This document shows, piece by piece, positions 17,248 to 25,688 of a stretch of DNA of 64,000 nt. Position 1 is the first letter of the stretch; every line of letters starts with the position of its first letter. Made by a program: the position numbers and the translations under genes. Source of the stretch: a bacterium. Its GTDB lineage: Bacteria > Acidobacteriota > Polarisedimenticolia > Polarisedimenticolales > Polarisedimenticolaceae. The stretch covers positions 33,246-97,245 of the forward strand of contig JAAELQ010000046.1 of assembly GCA_024226515.1 (NCBI GenBank). Direction: 5' to 3'. A model generated the notes under the pieces. That model searched no databases. It saw only the letters and a program-made list of their open reading frames with translations, and was not told where the DNA came from.

Positions 17248-19377
17248 CTACGAGGAGCCTGGCCGAACGCGATTCAATGTGATCTCTCCTTCCTCTCCTG
17301 CCGCGACGACGACCGGGACCGCCGAGACCCATGAGCCCTTGCCTTTGCCGATGCGAACTCGTAGGTCGTACTCTCCCGGCGGCAGCATCGTGAGGAGCCG
17401 GACCTCACCGTCCCGACCCTCGGCAACACGATGCCGCGCCCGTGGCACGGATACCCATCCGGAGGCTGCGGGATCCCTTGCTTGGACCTGTCTGACCTCC
17501 AGCGACACCGAGTCCATGTGGGTCAGCCGGTAGTCCCGTAGTCCCGTGATCACACCACCTACCAGTTGCCCTGGGAGTGTCTCCACGATCGTCCTTTGTC
17601 CGGGGCGCACCGCATGGACCGAAGCTCGGGGCGATTTGCCGTCCGGTGTCCAGGCCGGGATCGCGAGGGATTCCTCCGAGAAGTAGCTCCCGGCCGTGAA
17701 GCTCCAGTCGCCGGCTGGAAGCCCCAGGGTGCAGCCGTGGTTCGGAGAGCGGTTGTGCCGAAGATCGAAGAGGCGACCGCCGGCACTGCGGGAGGTATCC
17801 GCGGGGACTGCATACAGCCACGTGATCGGTAGCGGGCCGGGGTCCCTCGACGTTTGCATGCCTCGAACGCAGAGTGCGCCTCCCTCCGTCGCCAGGATGT
17901 CGCGCTTCACGTCTTGCTGTTCTGCGATCTCCACCGGTGGGAGCGGTGCAAGAGGCTGGTCCACGCCGCCGAGGAGAAGGAACCGTTCCTCACCCCACTG
18001 CACCAACTCGTGCAGTTGAACCTCATACCGTCCGGGACCGAGCGGGTGAAACGAGAAGGCGCCGTCCGATCCGGTCGTCCATTCGCTCGCCCGTGCCCCA
18101 CTACCTCGAACGAGTTCCAGATGAAGCTCCGGGATGCCGTGACCGTGTTTGTCGACGACCGTGCCCGAGAATGTCGCGCCGCGATCGAGGCGGATCGTCC
18201 AGGAATCACCGCAGGCATTCGGTGGGACGGCCACTTCCTGTTCGGCGAAGTACTCGGGGCTATCGCTCCAGTACGGAAGAAGATCGATGGTCGGCGGACA
18301 ACCCGGTGAGCATGGGATGGCGAAGCCGCCACCCTCGTTCGTTGAGAATGAGGCATGCCGCCTGGGAGAACTCTCGAGGCAGTCGAGGTCAGCCATCACA
18401 TGCACGCCGACGATCGGCTCTCCGGAATCCGATCCGAGCACGCGAACGTTGACTCGCTGACCGGTCCAGGGTTTCGCTACCCAGGTGAGCTCGTCGCTCG
18501 TCCGTTCGACGTCCAGACTCACGGGGTCGAGCACCCATCGAGTTTCGGCGTCGCTCGCTCGAAGCTCGATGTTCTTCGAGTCTGCCGGGATCCTCAGGCG
18601 AAAGCGCCCGTCCGCGTCGGATTCCGTGGACTGCGAGTGCCCCTTCGTGGTTTCGACCTCGATTCCCTCGATGGCGACGCCAGCCGGATCGACGATCACT
18701 CCCTTGACCGTCATCTTCGGCTCAGGGCGCGTCACCGTGAACACGACGAGCTTCCCGGAATCGCCGACCTCGAGTATCTCGGACTCCGGAGTCACGCCGT
18801 CGACCGTTGTCGGCTGTTCGAGGAAGTTCTCGTCGTCATGGTAGGAGAGTTGATGCTTGCCTCTGGTTAGCAGGAGCTCTCCCAGACCGTCGTCCTGGAT
18901 CCGCGTGCCGATCGCCAGAGTGGAGATTCCGTCCCAGTCTACCGGCGAGGCGGAGACCGTGCCGCCGCCCACGGGCTTGTTCGAACCATCAACGACTCGA
19001 CACTGCACCCGACGGATCGGGAGTATCGAGATCTCGACCTTCGCACGTCCGTCTTCATCGAATTCGAAGAGGTGACGTGCCAGCCTGAGGGATTTGTCGC
19101 GAGTCCACCTATCGACGTCGGCAGGCAGATGCACTGCTACCGTCGAGGGTCCGCAACTCAACTCGTCGAACTGCACGCGGTGCGTTGTGGCGCTGGTCGT
19201 GATCGTGTGCGTCGTGCCGGCCCCGTCGGTGATGCGAACGGAGAGCGCGACGCGCGGCACGCCCTCGGCAGTGTCTTTGAGTGTGACCTCGGCGAAACAG
19301 GTGCCAGAACCGGCGTGGACGATTGCAGACGACAGCAGAAGGGCGCACGCCATGCAGGCAATCCAACGCGGCGTCAT
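17248..19377 (-). CDS. Exported protein with carboxypeptidase-regulatory (Cna-B-like) beta-sandwich repeats
   Basis: The protein has 709 residues with a signal peptide ('WIACMACALLLSSAIVHAGSG'). At least two carboxypeptidase-regulatory-like repeats are visible, near 235-300 ('KGVIVDPAGVAIEGIEV', 'DADGRFRLRIP') and near 405-460 ('GTVVDKHGHGIPELHLEL', 'GSDGAFSFHPLGPG'). No enzymatic domain, lipobox or C-terminal anchor is seen. Such repeats usually act as rigid stalks or binding modules on exported proteins. By eye the gene is less GC-rich and uses more AT-ending codons than its neighbours, which could reflect recent acquisition. It is transcribed against the sulfatase gene, leaving a 180-base gap with no gene. 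Confidence 0.8.
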   Translation of the reverse strand: MTPRWIACMACALLLSSAIVHAGSGTCFAEVTLKDTAEGVPRVALSVRITDGAGTTHTITTSATTHRVQFDELSCGPSTVAVHLPADVDRWTRDKSLRLARHLFEFDEDGRAKVEISILPIRRVQCRVVDGSNKPVGGGTVSASPVDWDGISTLAIGTRIQDDGLGELLLTRGKHQLSYHDDENFLEQPTTVDGVTPESEILEVGDSGKLVVFTVTRPEPKMTVKGVIVDPAGVAIEGIEVETTKGHSQSTESDADGRFRLRIPADSKNIELRASDAETRWVLDPVSLDVERTSDELTWVAKPWTGQRVNVRVLGSDSGEPIVGVHVMADLDCLESSPRRHASFSTNEGGGFAIPCSPGCPPTIDLLPYWSDSPEYFAEQEVAVPPNACGDSWTIRLDRGATFSGTVVDKHGHGIPELHLELVRGSGARASEWTTGSDGAFSFHPLGPGRYEVQLHELVQWGEERFLLLGGVDQPLAPLPPVEIAEQQDVKRDILATEGGALCVRGMQTSRDPGPLPITWLYAVPADTSRSAGGRLFDLRHNRSPNHGCTLGLPAGDWSFTAGSYFSEESLAIPAWTPDGKSPRASVHAVRPGQRTIVETLPGQLVGGVITGLRDYRLTHMDSVSLEVRQVQARDPAASGWVSVPRARHRVAEGRDGEVRLLTMLPPGEYDLRVRIGKGKGSWVSAVPVVVAAGEEGEITLNRVRPGSS

Positions 19378-19457
19378 CCGGGGCCTCCCTTCGCTATCGA
19401 TCCTTGATACCGATCATACTCCAGTTGTGGGGCGAGTGTTTCGGCGCCGGCGTCAGG

Positions 19458-21767
19458 CTAGCGCGTCGGCAGCGTGTTGCACGAGCGCACGAGCGCACCG
19501 TCGCGCGCCTGCACGACGAAGCCGATCGGCCGGTCCGCCTCGCTCTCCACGGTCAGCGCGCGCCAACCGGCATACTCGAGGCCCGGCATCTCGTAGTGCT
19601 GAGCGACGTCGGGCCGGTGAAGCCCGGTTTGCACCAGCGCGGGCAACAGCTTGCCCTCGGCGTCGGTGAAGTGGATCGCGCGCGGGTCGACCGCGCGCCC
19701 GCCGTCGCGCGCCCAGCCGGCCACGCCGATGAGACGCCGACCGCTGTTCCAGTCGTAGTACGACAGCGACGCCTCCTCGACGGCGCCCGAGCAGGTGCCG
19801 TCGTCATCGGCGTGTGCCAGCACATCGTCTCCGCCGCCCGTTCGCGGCGGCGGTTTGCGGTCGACGACTTCGAGCCGCTCCCAGCGCAGGTCGAACGCGC
19901 CGCCCAGGCGCGTGACGGGCCCGGCGTCGAGGCGCACCTCGGTCACGACCTGCGCCATGCCGTCCGACAGCATGGTCTTCAGCTCCCACAGCGAGGTCGG
20001 CAGCGGCATGATCCACAGGCCCGACGGCAGATGGTCCGGCGGGACGCGGTACGTGCGCTCGCGGCCGTCCGCGAAGCGCAGCGAAACGCGGACCGGGGCC
20101 TGGCGGTAGGCCAGGCGCTCGAAGCGCTCGATCAGCCCGGCTTGGTGCTCGACGGCCAGCAGCAGCACGCCGCCGTCGATCGCGGGGGCAGGCTTCCACT
20201 CGCCCCACTCCGCGCGGTCGGTGGCGATCGTCGAGCGCTCGCCGAAGCGTGGCGACTCGCGCCGCACCAGCAGCGTCGCACCGTCCGCCGAATCTTCGAC
20301 GTCGTAGCGATCGACGATCGTCTGCAGCGTGTAGGGCTCGTCCCAGAACAGGTGCCGGCCGTCGATCCCGTACACGCCGGCCCCATTGGTCCACAGCAGG
20401 AAGCGCGGGGCGTCGTCCGCCGCGAGGAACTGCGCGTTCAGCCGGTCCAGCTGCGGCGTGTAGCTGCTGAACGACGTGGGCAGCGGCCGTCCGCGCCACG
20501 ACATGTCGTTCGCGGCCGTGTAGGCGACGTCGCCGGGATAGACGTCGACCGCCTCGCCGCGCACCGCTGCGAGCAACGGGTCCGGCAGGCGTAACCGCTC
20601 GAGGTTCTCGCGCGACGTCGCTGCGAGTTCGGCGCGGTGATCTCCGTAGCGCAGCGAGCGCAGGATCTCGCCTCCGGCGAGTCGTCGCAGCGGGCGCGTC
20701 AGCAGGTCCGGCACCTCGATCGGCGGCACGAGCCCGGACCCCGCCGAGGCGACGAGCAGGAACGCCAGCGCCACGACGGCGATCGCGCCGGACTCGCGGC
20801 GCTTGGCCGAAGGGACCGCGATCGAGCCCGCCACGAGGACGAGCGCGCCGAACAGCGCGAGGAACACCACGTGACCGTCCTGTCGCACCATCGAGTGCTT
20901 CCACGCGGTGAACAGCGGGAAGGCCGAGGCCGCGAGAACGAGCAGCAGCTTCCGCTCGCGCACCCTCGCGGCCCACAGGCCGAGCAGGGCGAAGAACGAC
21001 AGGTAGCCGACGACGCCGATCCACCCGCCCGGGGGAGCGAGGCTCATCGCGGCGGAGTATCCGCTGCTGATCTGCCACCCGGTGGACAGGTACTCCGGCA
21101 GCGCGGCGAGGCTCGCGCCGGTCGTCAGCCAGCCGCACGCTCCGACGAGGGCCGCGGCGCCGACGCCGGCGCCCAGTCGTTGCGCGATGCGGCGCGGTTG
21201 TGCGAACAGGGGCGCGGCGACGAGCAGCGTCGCGAACGCACCGAAGCCCAGAGAGAACTTCAACAGCAGGTACAGTCCCGCGATCGCGCCGGCCGCCCCG
21301 AACCACGCCGCGTCGCGTCGCGCGTCGAGCGCGCAGGCCACGACCAGCGTCAACACGCCGAAGGCCAGCCACTCCAGGCTCTGCACCGCCAGCGCGTAGG
21401 TCACGGCGACGGTCAGCCCCGCTGTCGCCCACGGCGCGGCCGCTGCGTACTGCAGCACGAAGCGCATCGCGACGATCCCGCCCGCGACCAGCAGCACGAG
21501 CTGGAACAGCAGCGCCTGCACGGCGTGGCTGCCGATGTCGAGCGGCATCAACAGGAAACCGTACGGCCCGTACGTCGACAGGAACTCGCTGCCCCACTGC
21601 AGGCCGCGCTCCGCGGCGAAGTTGTAGGCGTAGATGAAGGACGGGTCGAGGCCGCCGTCGATCGCGCGCAGGTGAACGCGCAGGCCCAGCAGCAGCATGG
21701 CGCCGACGCCGACGGCATACGGCACGACCCACGCTCGCGACCCACGGGTTACGGAGGTGTCACTCAA
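19458..21767 (-). CDS. Polytopic membrane protein with large C-terminal soluble domain, unknown function
   Basis: The N-terminal half has roughly ten to twelve hydrophobic segments (for example 'YAVGVGAMLLLGLRV', 'LLFQLVLLVAGGIVAM', 'AIVVALAFLLVASAG'). A hydrophilic region of about 370 residues follows, ending in 'GALVRSCNTLPTR'. The layout, with 'STYGPYGFLLMPLD' in the first large loop, resembles GT-C-type glycosyltransferases and related surface-polysaccharide proteins, but I do not see a diagnostic motif. The start is uncertain. I chose TTG at 21767, which avoids overlapping the divergent amidohydrolase gene; the frame stays open to a GTG at 21875. No neighbour points to a pathway. Confidence 0.65.
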   Translation of the reverse strand: MSDTSVTRGSRAWVVPYAVGVGAMLLLGLRVHLRAIDGGLDPSFIYAYNFAAERGLQWGSEFLSTYGPYGFLLMPLDIGSHAVQALLFQLVLLVAGGIVAMRFVLQYAAAAPWATAGLTVAVTYALAVQSLEWLAFGVLTLVVACALDARRDAAWFGAAGAIAGLYLLLKFSLGFGAFATLLVAAPLFAQPRRIAQRLGAGVGAAALVGACGWLTTGASLAALPEYLSTGWQISSGYSAAMSLAPPGGWIGVVGYLSFFALLGLWAARVRERKLLLVLAASAFPLFTAWKHSMVRQDGHVVFLALFGALVLVAGSIAVPSAKRRESGAIAVVALAFLLVASAGSGLVPPIEVPDLLTRPLRRLAGGEILRSLRYGDHRAELAATSRENLERLRLPDPLLAAVRGEAVDVYPGDVAYTAANDMSWRGRPLPTSFSSYTPQLDRLNAQFLAADDAPRFLLWTNGAGVYGIDGRHLFWDEPYTLQTIVDRYDVEDSADGATLLVRRESPRFGERSTIATDRAEWGEWKPAPAIDGGVLLLAVEHQAGLIERFERLAYRQAPVRVSLRFADGRERTYRVPPDHLPSGLWIMPLPTSLWELKTMLSDGMAQVVTEVRLDAGPVTRLGGAFDLRWERLEVVDRKPPPRTGGGDDVLAHADDDGTCSGAVEEASLSYYDWNSGRRLIGVAGWARDGGRAVDPRAIHFTDAEGKLLPALVQTGLHRPDVAQHYEMPGLEYAGWRALTVESEADRPIGFVVQARDGALVRSCNTLPTR

Positions 21768-21824
21768 AACGTAGTCATCATGGGGCAGCGGCTCGTGATT
21801 TCCAAGCGGGGGCGGGATCGCGCA

Positions 21825-21830
21825 TAGAAT
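21825..21830 (+). promoter_or_regulatory. Possible -10 element for the amidohydrolase gene
   Basis: TAGAAT matches the sigma-70 -10 consensus at five of six positions and lies 20 bases before the GTG at 21851. No good -35 hexamer is found at the right spacing, so support is weak. Confidence 0.3.
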
Positions 21831-21850
21831 GAACGCGGGAGGACGCCGAA

Positions 21851-22696
21851 GTGAGCGAAGAGCCCCGGATGACACGGATCGCCCTGGTGCAGCAGCCGGC
21901 CGGGCCGGACAAGACGGCCAACGTCGAGAAGGGCCTGCGCGCTGTGGAGCGGGCGGCGGAGCGGGGCGCGCGACTGGTGGCGTTCGCCGAGCTGGCCTTC
22001 GAGCCGTTTTGGCCGCAGCGGCCGGCGCGGCAGGATCCGACGTCCGTCGCCGAGCCGATCCCCGGGCCGACGACCGAGGCCTTTCGCGAGAAGGCGCGGC
22101 AGCTCGGCGTCGTCGTCGTGCTGAACCTGTTCGAGCGCGACGCGGGACTGACGTTCGACAGCTCTCCGGTGATCGACGCGGACGGCCGCCTGCTGGGCAA
22201 GACGCGCATGGTGCACATCACCGACTACGAAGGATTCCACGAGCAGGACTGGTACGCGCCGGGCGACACCGGTGTCCCGGTTTACGACACGGCCGTGGGG
22301 CGCGTCGGTGTCGCGATCTGCTACGACCGGCACTATCCCGAGTACATGCGCGCGCTGGCCCTGGCCGGCGCGGAGCTGGTGTTGGTGCCGCAGGCGGGCA
22401 CCGTCGGCGAGTGACCGGACGGGCTGTACGAGGCCGAGATGCGCGTTGCGGCGTTCCAGAACGGCTACTTCACCGCGCTCTGCAACCGGGTGGGCCGGGA
22501 AGACACGCTGACGTTCTCCGGTGAGTCGTTCGTCTGTTCGCCTTCCGGCCAGACGCTCGCCCGCGCACCCGAGGGGGCCGAACATGTCCTGATCGCCGAC
22601 GTCGATCTGGCCGAGGTTCCGCGATCCCACGCGAGGAAGCTGTTCCTGCGCGACCGACGTCCCGAGCTCTACGCGGACTGGCTCGGGCGTTCTTGA
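21851..22696 (+). pseudogene. Carbon-nitrogen hydrolase (nitrilase superfamily), interrupted by in-frame TGA
   Basis: One reading frame encodes a complete roughly 281-residue amidohydrolase resembling N-carbamoylputrescine amidase or beta-ureidopropionase, except for a TGA at 22412-22414. The catalytic triad lies before the stop: Glu in 'AFAELAFEPF', Lys in 'LLGKTRMVHI' and Cys in 'VAICYDRHYPE'. After the stop the family sequence resumes in frame with 'PDGLYEAEMRVAAFQNGYF', 'FSGESFVCSP' and 'LFLRDRRPELYADW'. Relatives have Trp at the TGA position ('GEWP'), so a TGG to TGA change explains the break. The truncated product would lose about 93 residues, including the resumed conserved segment. 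GGAGG lies 8 bases before the GTG start at 21851. A sequencing or assembly error is also possible. Confidence 0.75.
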
Positions 22697-22756
22697 TCCT
22701 ACCGGGCCCCGGCCCTACGTTTCCTTAGTCGAAAAACCCTTTCGAAAGGTCGCCCC

Positions 22757-23992
22757 ATGTCCCAGGAAACAACCCTGACCTCCGTACTCGAGCCGATCGA
22801 CAGCGAGCAGAACGACGTCGCCGTGGAAGGCACGTGGGATCCGCAACTCATCGAGTCCCTCTACGATCTGCTCTACGGTGTCAACCCCGGTCGCGAGCTG
22901 GTCTCCGAGCTGGAGTTGCTCGAGGCCCGGCACGGCGGAGCGGTCTACTCTGAATTGATCTACTTGCTCTCGCACCTGCGCTTCGACCACGAAGAGGCGC
23001 GCGAGCACTGGACGAAGATCATCGACCACCGCGACCGCATGCAGGTGGACGAGACCGTGCGCGTCGATCTGCGTGTCGCGCTGGTGAGCTACTTCGTCGA
23101 GGTCAACCGGCAGTTCACCAACCCGAAGGTGATCGAGCTGCGCGTGTTCGAGCAGACGCAGGCCTCGGCCTACCGTGACGACCTTACCGGGTTGCACAAC
23201 TACCGTCTGTTCCGCGAGCAGCTGATGCGCGAGATCCGTCGCGCCGACGCCGGACACCTTCCGTTGTCGCTGATCATGCTCGACGTCGACTGCTTCAAGG
23301 GCTACAACGACCGGCACGGCCACGAGGCCGGCAACGAGGTCCTCAAGCAGGCCGCCGAGGTTCTGCGCGATTCGATTCGCAAGATGGACGTCGCCGCGCG
23401 CTATGGCGGCGAGGAGTTCGCCCTGATCCTGCCCGACACGTTCAAGACGGTCGCCGCGCAGATCGCGGAGGAGACCCGGCGCCGGATCGAGGACCACGCG
23501 TTTCCCTTCGGCGAGACGCAGCCCGGCGGAAGCCTCACGGTCAGCGTGGGTGTCGCGACCTATCCGGCCGACGCGTGCGAGCCGCTGCAGCTCGTTCGCG
23601 CCGCGGACCGCGCGCTGTATCTGGCCAAGAGCGGTGGGCGCAATCAGGTCCAGCTGTACGGCAGCGATCGGCGTTCGTTCCGCCGCATCGACGCCTCGCT
23701 CGAGGGCAGTTACCGCATCTTCGATCAGGAGGGCAGCACGCTGTCCACGCTGAACATCAGCGAGGGCGGGTTGTTGCTGCTGGTAAACCGACCGCTCGAG
23801 ACGGACAATGTCGTCGAGGCCTCGGTGACGCTGCCGGAGTCGTCCGAGTGCGTGTCGATCGTCGGCCGCGTCGTCACGACGAAGGAGCGCGGCGACGGGA
23901 TGTTCGAGGTCGGCATCCGCACGATCGAGATCGGCCAGTCCGATCGCGAAGTGCTGCAGGACTACCTGAAGGTGACGGAGACCGTCGACTGA
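22757..23992 (+). CDS. Diguanylate cyclase with C-terminal PilZ domain
   Basis: The protein has 411 residues and is soluble (no signal or membrane segment). An uncharacterised helical N-terminus (1-135) precedes a GGDEF domain (about 140-295) with the active-site motif G217-G-E-E-F221. A product-inhibition site R208-K-M-D211 lies exactly five residues upstream of it. From about 300 a PilZ domain follows, with the c-di-GMP-binding arginines in 'RRSFRRID' (305-310) and N333-I-S-E-G-G338, matching (D/N)xSxxG. The enzyme should make c-di-GMP from two GTP, and the same chain should bind the product. It converges on serA with a 7-base gap. GAAAGG at 22742 is a plausible ribosome site. Confidence 0.93.
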   Translation: MSQETTLTSVLEPIDSEQNDVAVEGTWDPQLIESLYDLLYGVNPGRELVSELELLEARHGGAVYSELIYLLSHLRFDHEEAREHWTKIIDHRDRMQVDETVRVDLRVALVSYFVEVNRQFTNPKVIELRVFEQTQASAYRDDLTGLHNYRLFREQLMREIRRADAGHLPLSLIMLDVDCFKGYNDRHGHEAGNEVLKQAAEVLRDSIRKMDVAARYGGEEFALILPDTFKTVAAQIAEETRRRIEDHAFPFGETQPGGSLTVSVGVATYPADACEPLQLVRAADRALYLAKSGGRNQVQLYGSDRRSFRRIDASLEGSYRIFDQEGSTLSTLNISEGGLLLLVNRPLETDNVVEASVTLPESSECVSIVGRVVTTKERGDGMFEVGIRTIEIGQSDREVLQDYLKVTETVD

Positions 23993-23999
23993 ATCCCGA

Positions 24000-25595
24000 T
24001 CAGACGCTGACCGACCGCGCGAAGACGACGTCGTCGATCGCGCAGATCCGATCCAACACCTCCGCCGGGACTTTGCTGTCGACGTTGATGATCGACACCG
24101 CGACCTCCTCACCCCGCGGACGTCCGAGACGGATCCCGGCGATGTTGACCCCGGCGTCGCCGAGAATCGTCCCCATCGTGCCGACCACCCCGGGCACGTC
24201 GCGGTTGCGGAAGAACACCATCTCGCCCGCGCAGCGCGATTCGATCGAGACGCCGTCCACCTCGACCAGCCGCGGTCGATCCGCGGTGACGAGCGTCCCG
24301 GCGACCGTCGTCGTTCCCGCGTCGGTCTCCAGCGTCAGACGCAACAGGCCGGCGTAGGGCGAGCCCTCGCTGCTGCGGCTCTCGTCGACGGTCACGCCGC
24401 GCTCGGCGGCGAGGGCCAGCGCATTGACGTAAGACACTCCGCCGGTGGTGACGACCGGGGTCAGCAGACCCTTGGCGGCCGCCATCACGACGGGTTTCAG
24501 CGTGTGCTCGGCCAGCGTTCCCACGGTGCGGATCTCCAGCCGCTTGAAGCCGCCCTCGGCGATCTGCGCCAGGAAGCTGCCCAGCCGCTCGGCGAGCTGC
24601 ATCACCGGCACGAGCACCGCCGAGTCGTCGCGGCCCATCGACGGGAAGTTGACGGCGTCGAGGATCACGCCGTTCTGCAGGTAGTCACGGATCTTCTCGG
24701 CGATCTCGGTTCCGACGCGCACCTGCGCCTCGCGCGTCGACGCCCCGAGGTGCGGCGTGGCCACGACGTGCGGGTGCTGCACGAGTCGCAGATCCGCCGG
24801 CGGCTCGCTCTCGAACACGTCCAGCGCCGCGCCGGCGATCTTGCCCGCCTCCAGCGCCTCGAGCAGCGCCGCCTCGTCGATCAGCCCACCGCGGGCGCAG
24901 TTGATCAGTCGCACGCCGGGCTTCATCCGATCCAGCATCGCGGCGTCGATGATGTGCCGCGTCTCGTCGGTGCGCGGGAGGTGCAGCGTGAGAAAGTCCG
25001 CGCGCTCGACGACCTCCTCGAGCGACATGGCTTCGATGCCGTAGTCCCGCGCCATGTCGGCGGAGACGAACGGGTCGTAGCCCACGACCTCCATGCGCAG
25101 CCCGCGGGCGGTGCGCGCGACCTCGCGCCCGATGCGTCCCAGGCCGACGATGCCCAGCGTTTTTCCGGATACCTCCACGCCCATGTACTTCTTGCGCTCC
25201 CAGCGGCCCTCGCGTAGCTCGGAGTTGGCCTGCGACACGTTGCGCGACAGGGCCAGCAGATGGGCCATCGTCAATTCGGCCGCGGCGACCGAGTTGCCGC
25301 CGGGCGTGTTCATCACCACGACGCCGGCCTTCGTCGCCGCGTCGAGGTCGATGTTGTCGACTCCGGTGCCCGCGCGACCGATGGCGCGCATGCGTCCCGG
25401 CTCGGCCAGCGTGTCGGCGGTGACCTTGGTCGCCGAGCGGACGACCAGCGCGTCGTAGTCGCCGATGACCTGCTGCAGCTCCGCGGGTTTCATTCCGGTC
25501 TTGACGTCGACTTCGAAGCCGGGAGTGGAACGCAGGAGCTCGATGCCCTCGTCGGACACCGCGTCGGCAATCAACACTCGCACAGGATCGGGCAT
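24000..25595 (-). CDS. serA: D-3-phosphoglycerate dehydrogenase (long form with ASB and ACT domains)
   Basis: The protein has 531 residues, the normal length for the long SerA class. It oxidises 3-phosphoglycerate to 3-phosphohydroxypyruvate with NAD, the first step of serine synthesis. Visible are the substrate-domain start 'VLIADAVSDEGIELL', the NAD-binding 'GIVGLGRIGREVA', 'RAGTGVDNIDLDAAT', the Arg/Glu/His catalytic region ('INCARGGLIDE', 'ATPHLGAST'), an intervening ASB domain and a C-terminal ACT domain starting 'RDVPGVVGTMGTILGDAGVNIAG' that binds serine in homologs. The ATG at 25595 is preferred to the one at 25601 because GAGGAA is then 6 bases upstream. A good sigma-70 promoter lies at 25645-25673. 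Confidence 0.96.
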   Translation of the reverse strand: MPDPVRVLIADAVSDEGIELLRSTPGFEVDVKTGMKPAELQQVIGDYDALVVRSATKVTADTLAEPGRMRAIGRAGTGVDNIDLDAATKAGVVVMNTPGGNSVAAAELTMAHLLALSRNVSQANSELREGRWERKKYMGVEVSGKTLGIVGLGRIGREVARTARGLRMEVVGYDPFVSADMARDYGIEAMSLEEVVERADFLTLHLPRTDETRHIIDAAMLDRMKPGVRLINCARGGLIDEAALLEALEAGKIAGAALDVFESEPPADLRLVQHPHVVATPHLGASTREAQVRVGTEIAEKIRDYLQNGVILDAVNFPSMGRDDSAVLVPVMQLAERLGSFLAQIAEGGFKRLEIRTVGTLAEHTLKPVVMAAAKGLLTPVVTTGGVSYVNALALAAERGVTVDESRSSEGSPYAGLLRLTLETDAGTTTVAGTLVTADRPRLVEVDGVSIESRCAGEMVFFRNRDVPGVVGTMGTILGDAGVNIAGIRLGRPRGEEVAVSIINVDSKVPAEVLDRICAIDDVVFARSVSV

Positions 25596-25644
25596 GCGCA
25601 TTTCCTCGGGAGGATCGGAGGTCGTGGAGACGGGTCGAGTGGGG

Positions 25645-25673
25645 ATTGTAGCGGCGGCCCGAACGGGCCTCAA
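25645..25673 (-). promoter_or_regulatory. Sigma-70-type promoter of serA
   Basis: Read on the reverse strand, TTGAGG and TACAAT are separated by exactly 17 bases. The -10 matches consensus at five of six positions and the -35 at four. The predicted start, near 25638, leaves a leader of about 43 bases ahead of the serA ATG. This gives serA its own promoter, although it also follows the two-component genes on the same strand. Confidence 0.65.
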
Positions 25674-25688
25674 GACGGAGCGACGACT

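Noticed and set aside
22412..22450. Selenocysteine reading of the TGA in the nitrilase-family gene
   Set aside because: Relatives have Trp, not Cys, at this position, and only 3-bp stems are found within 40 bases after the TGA.
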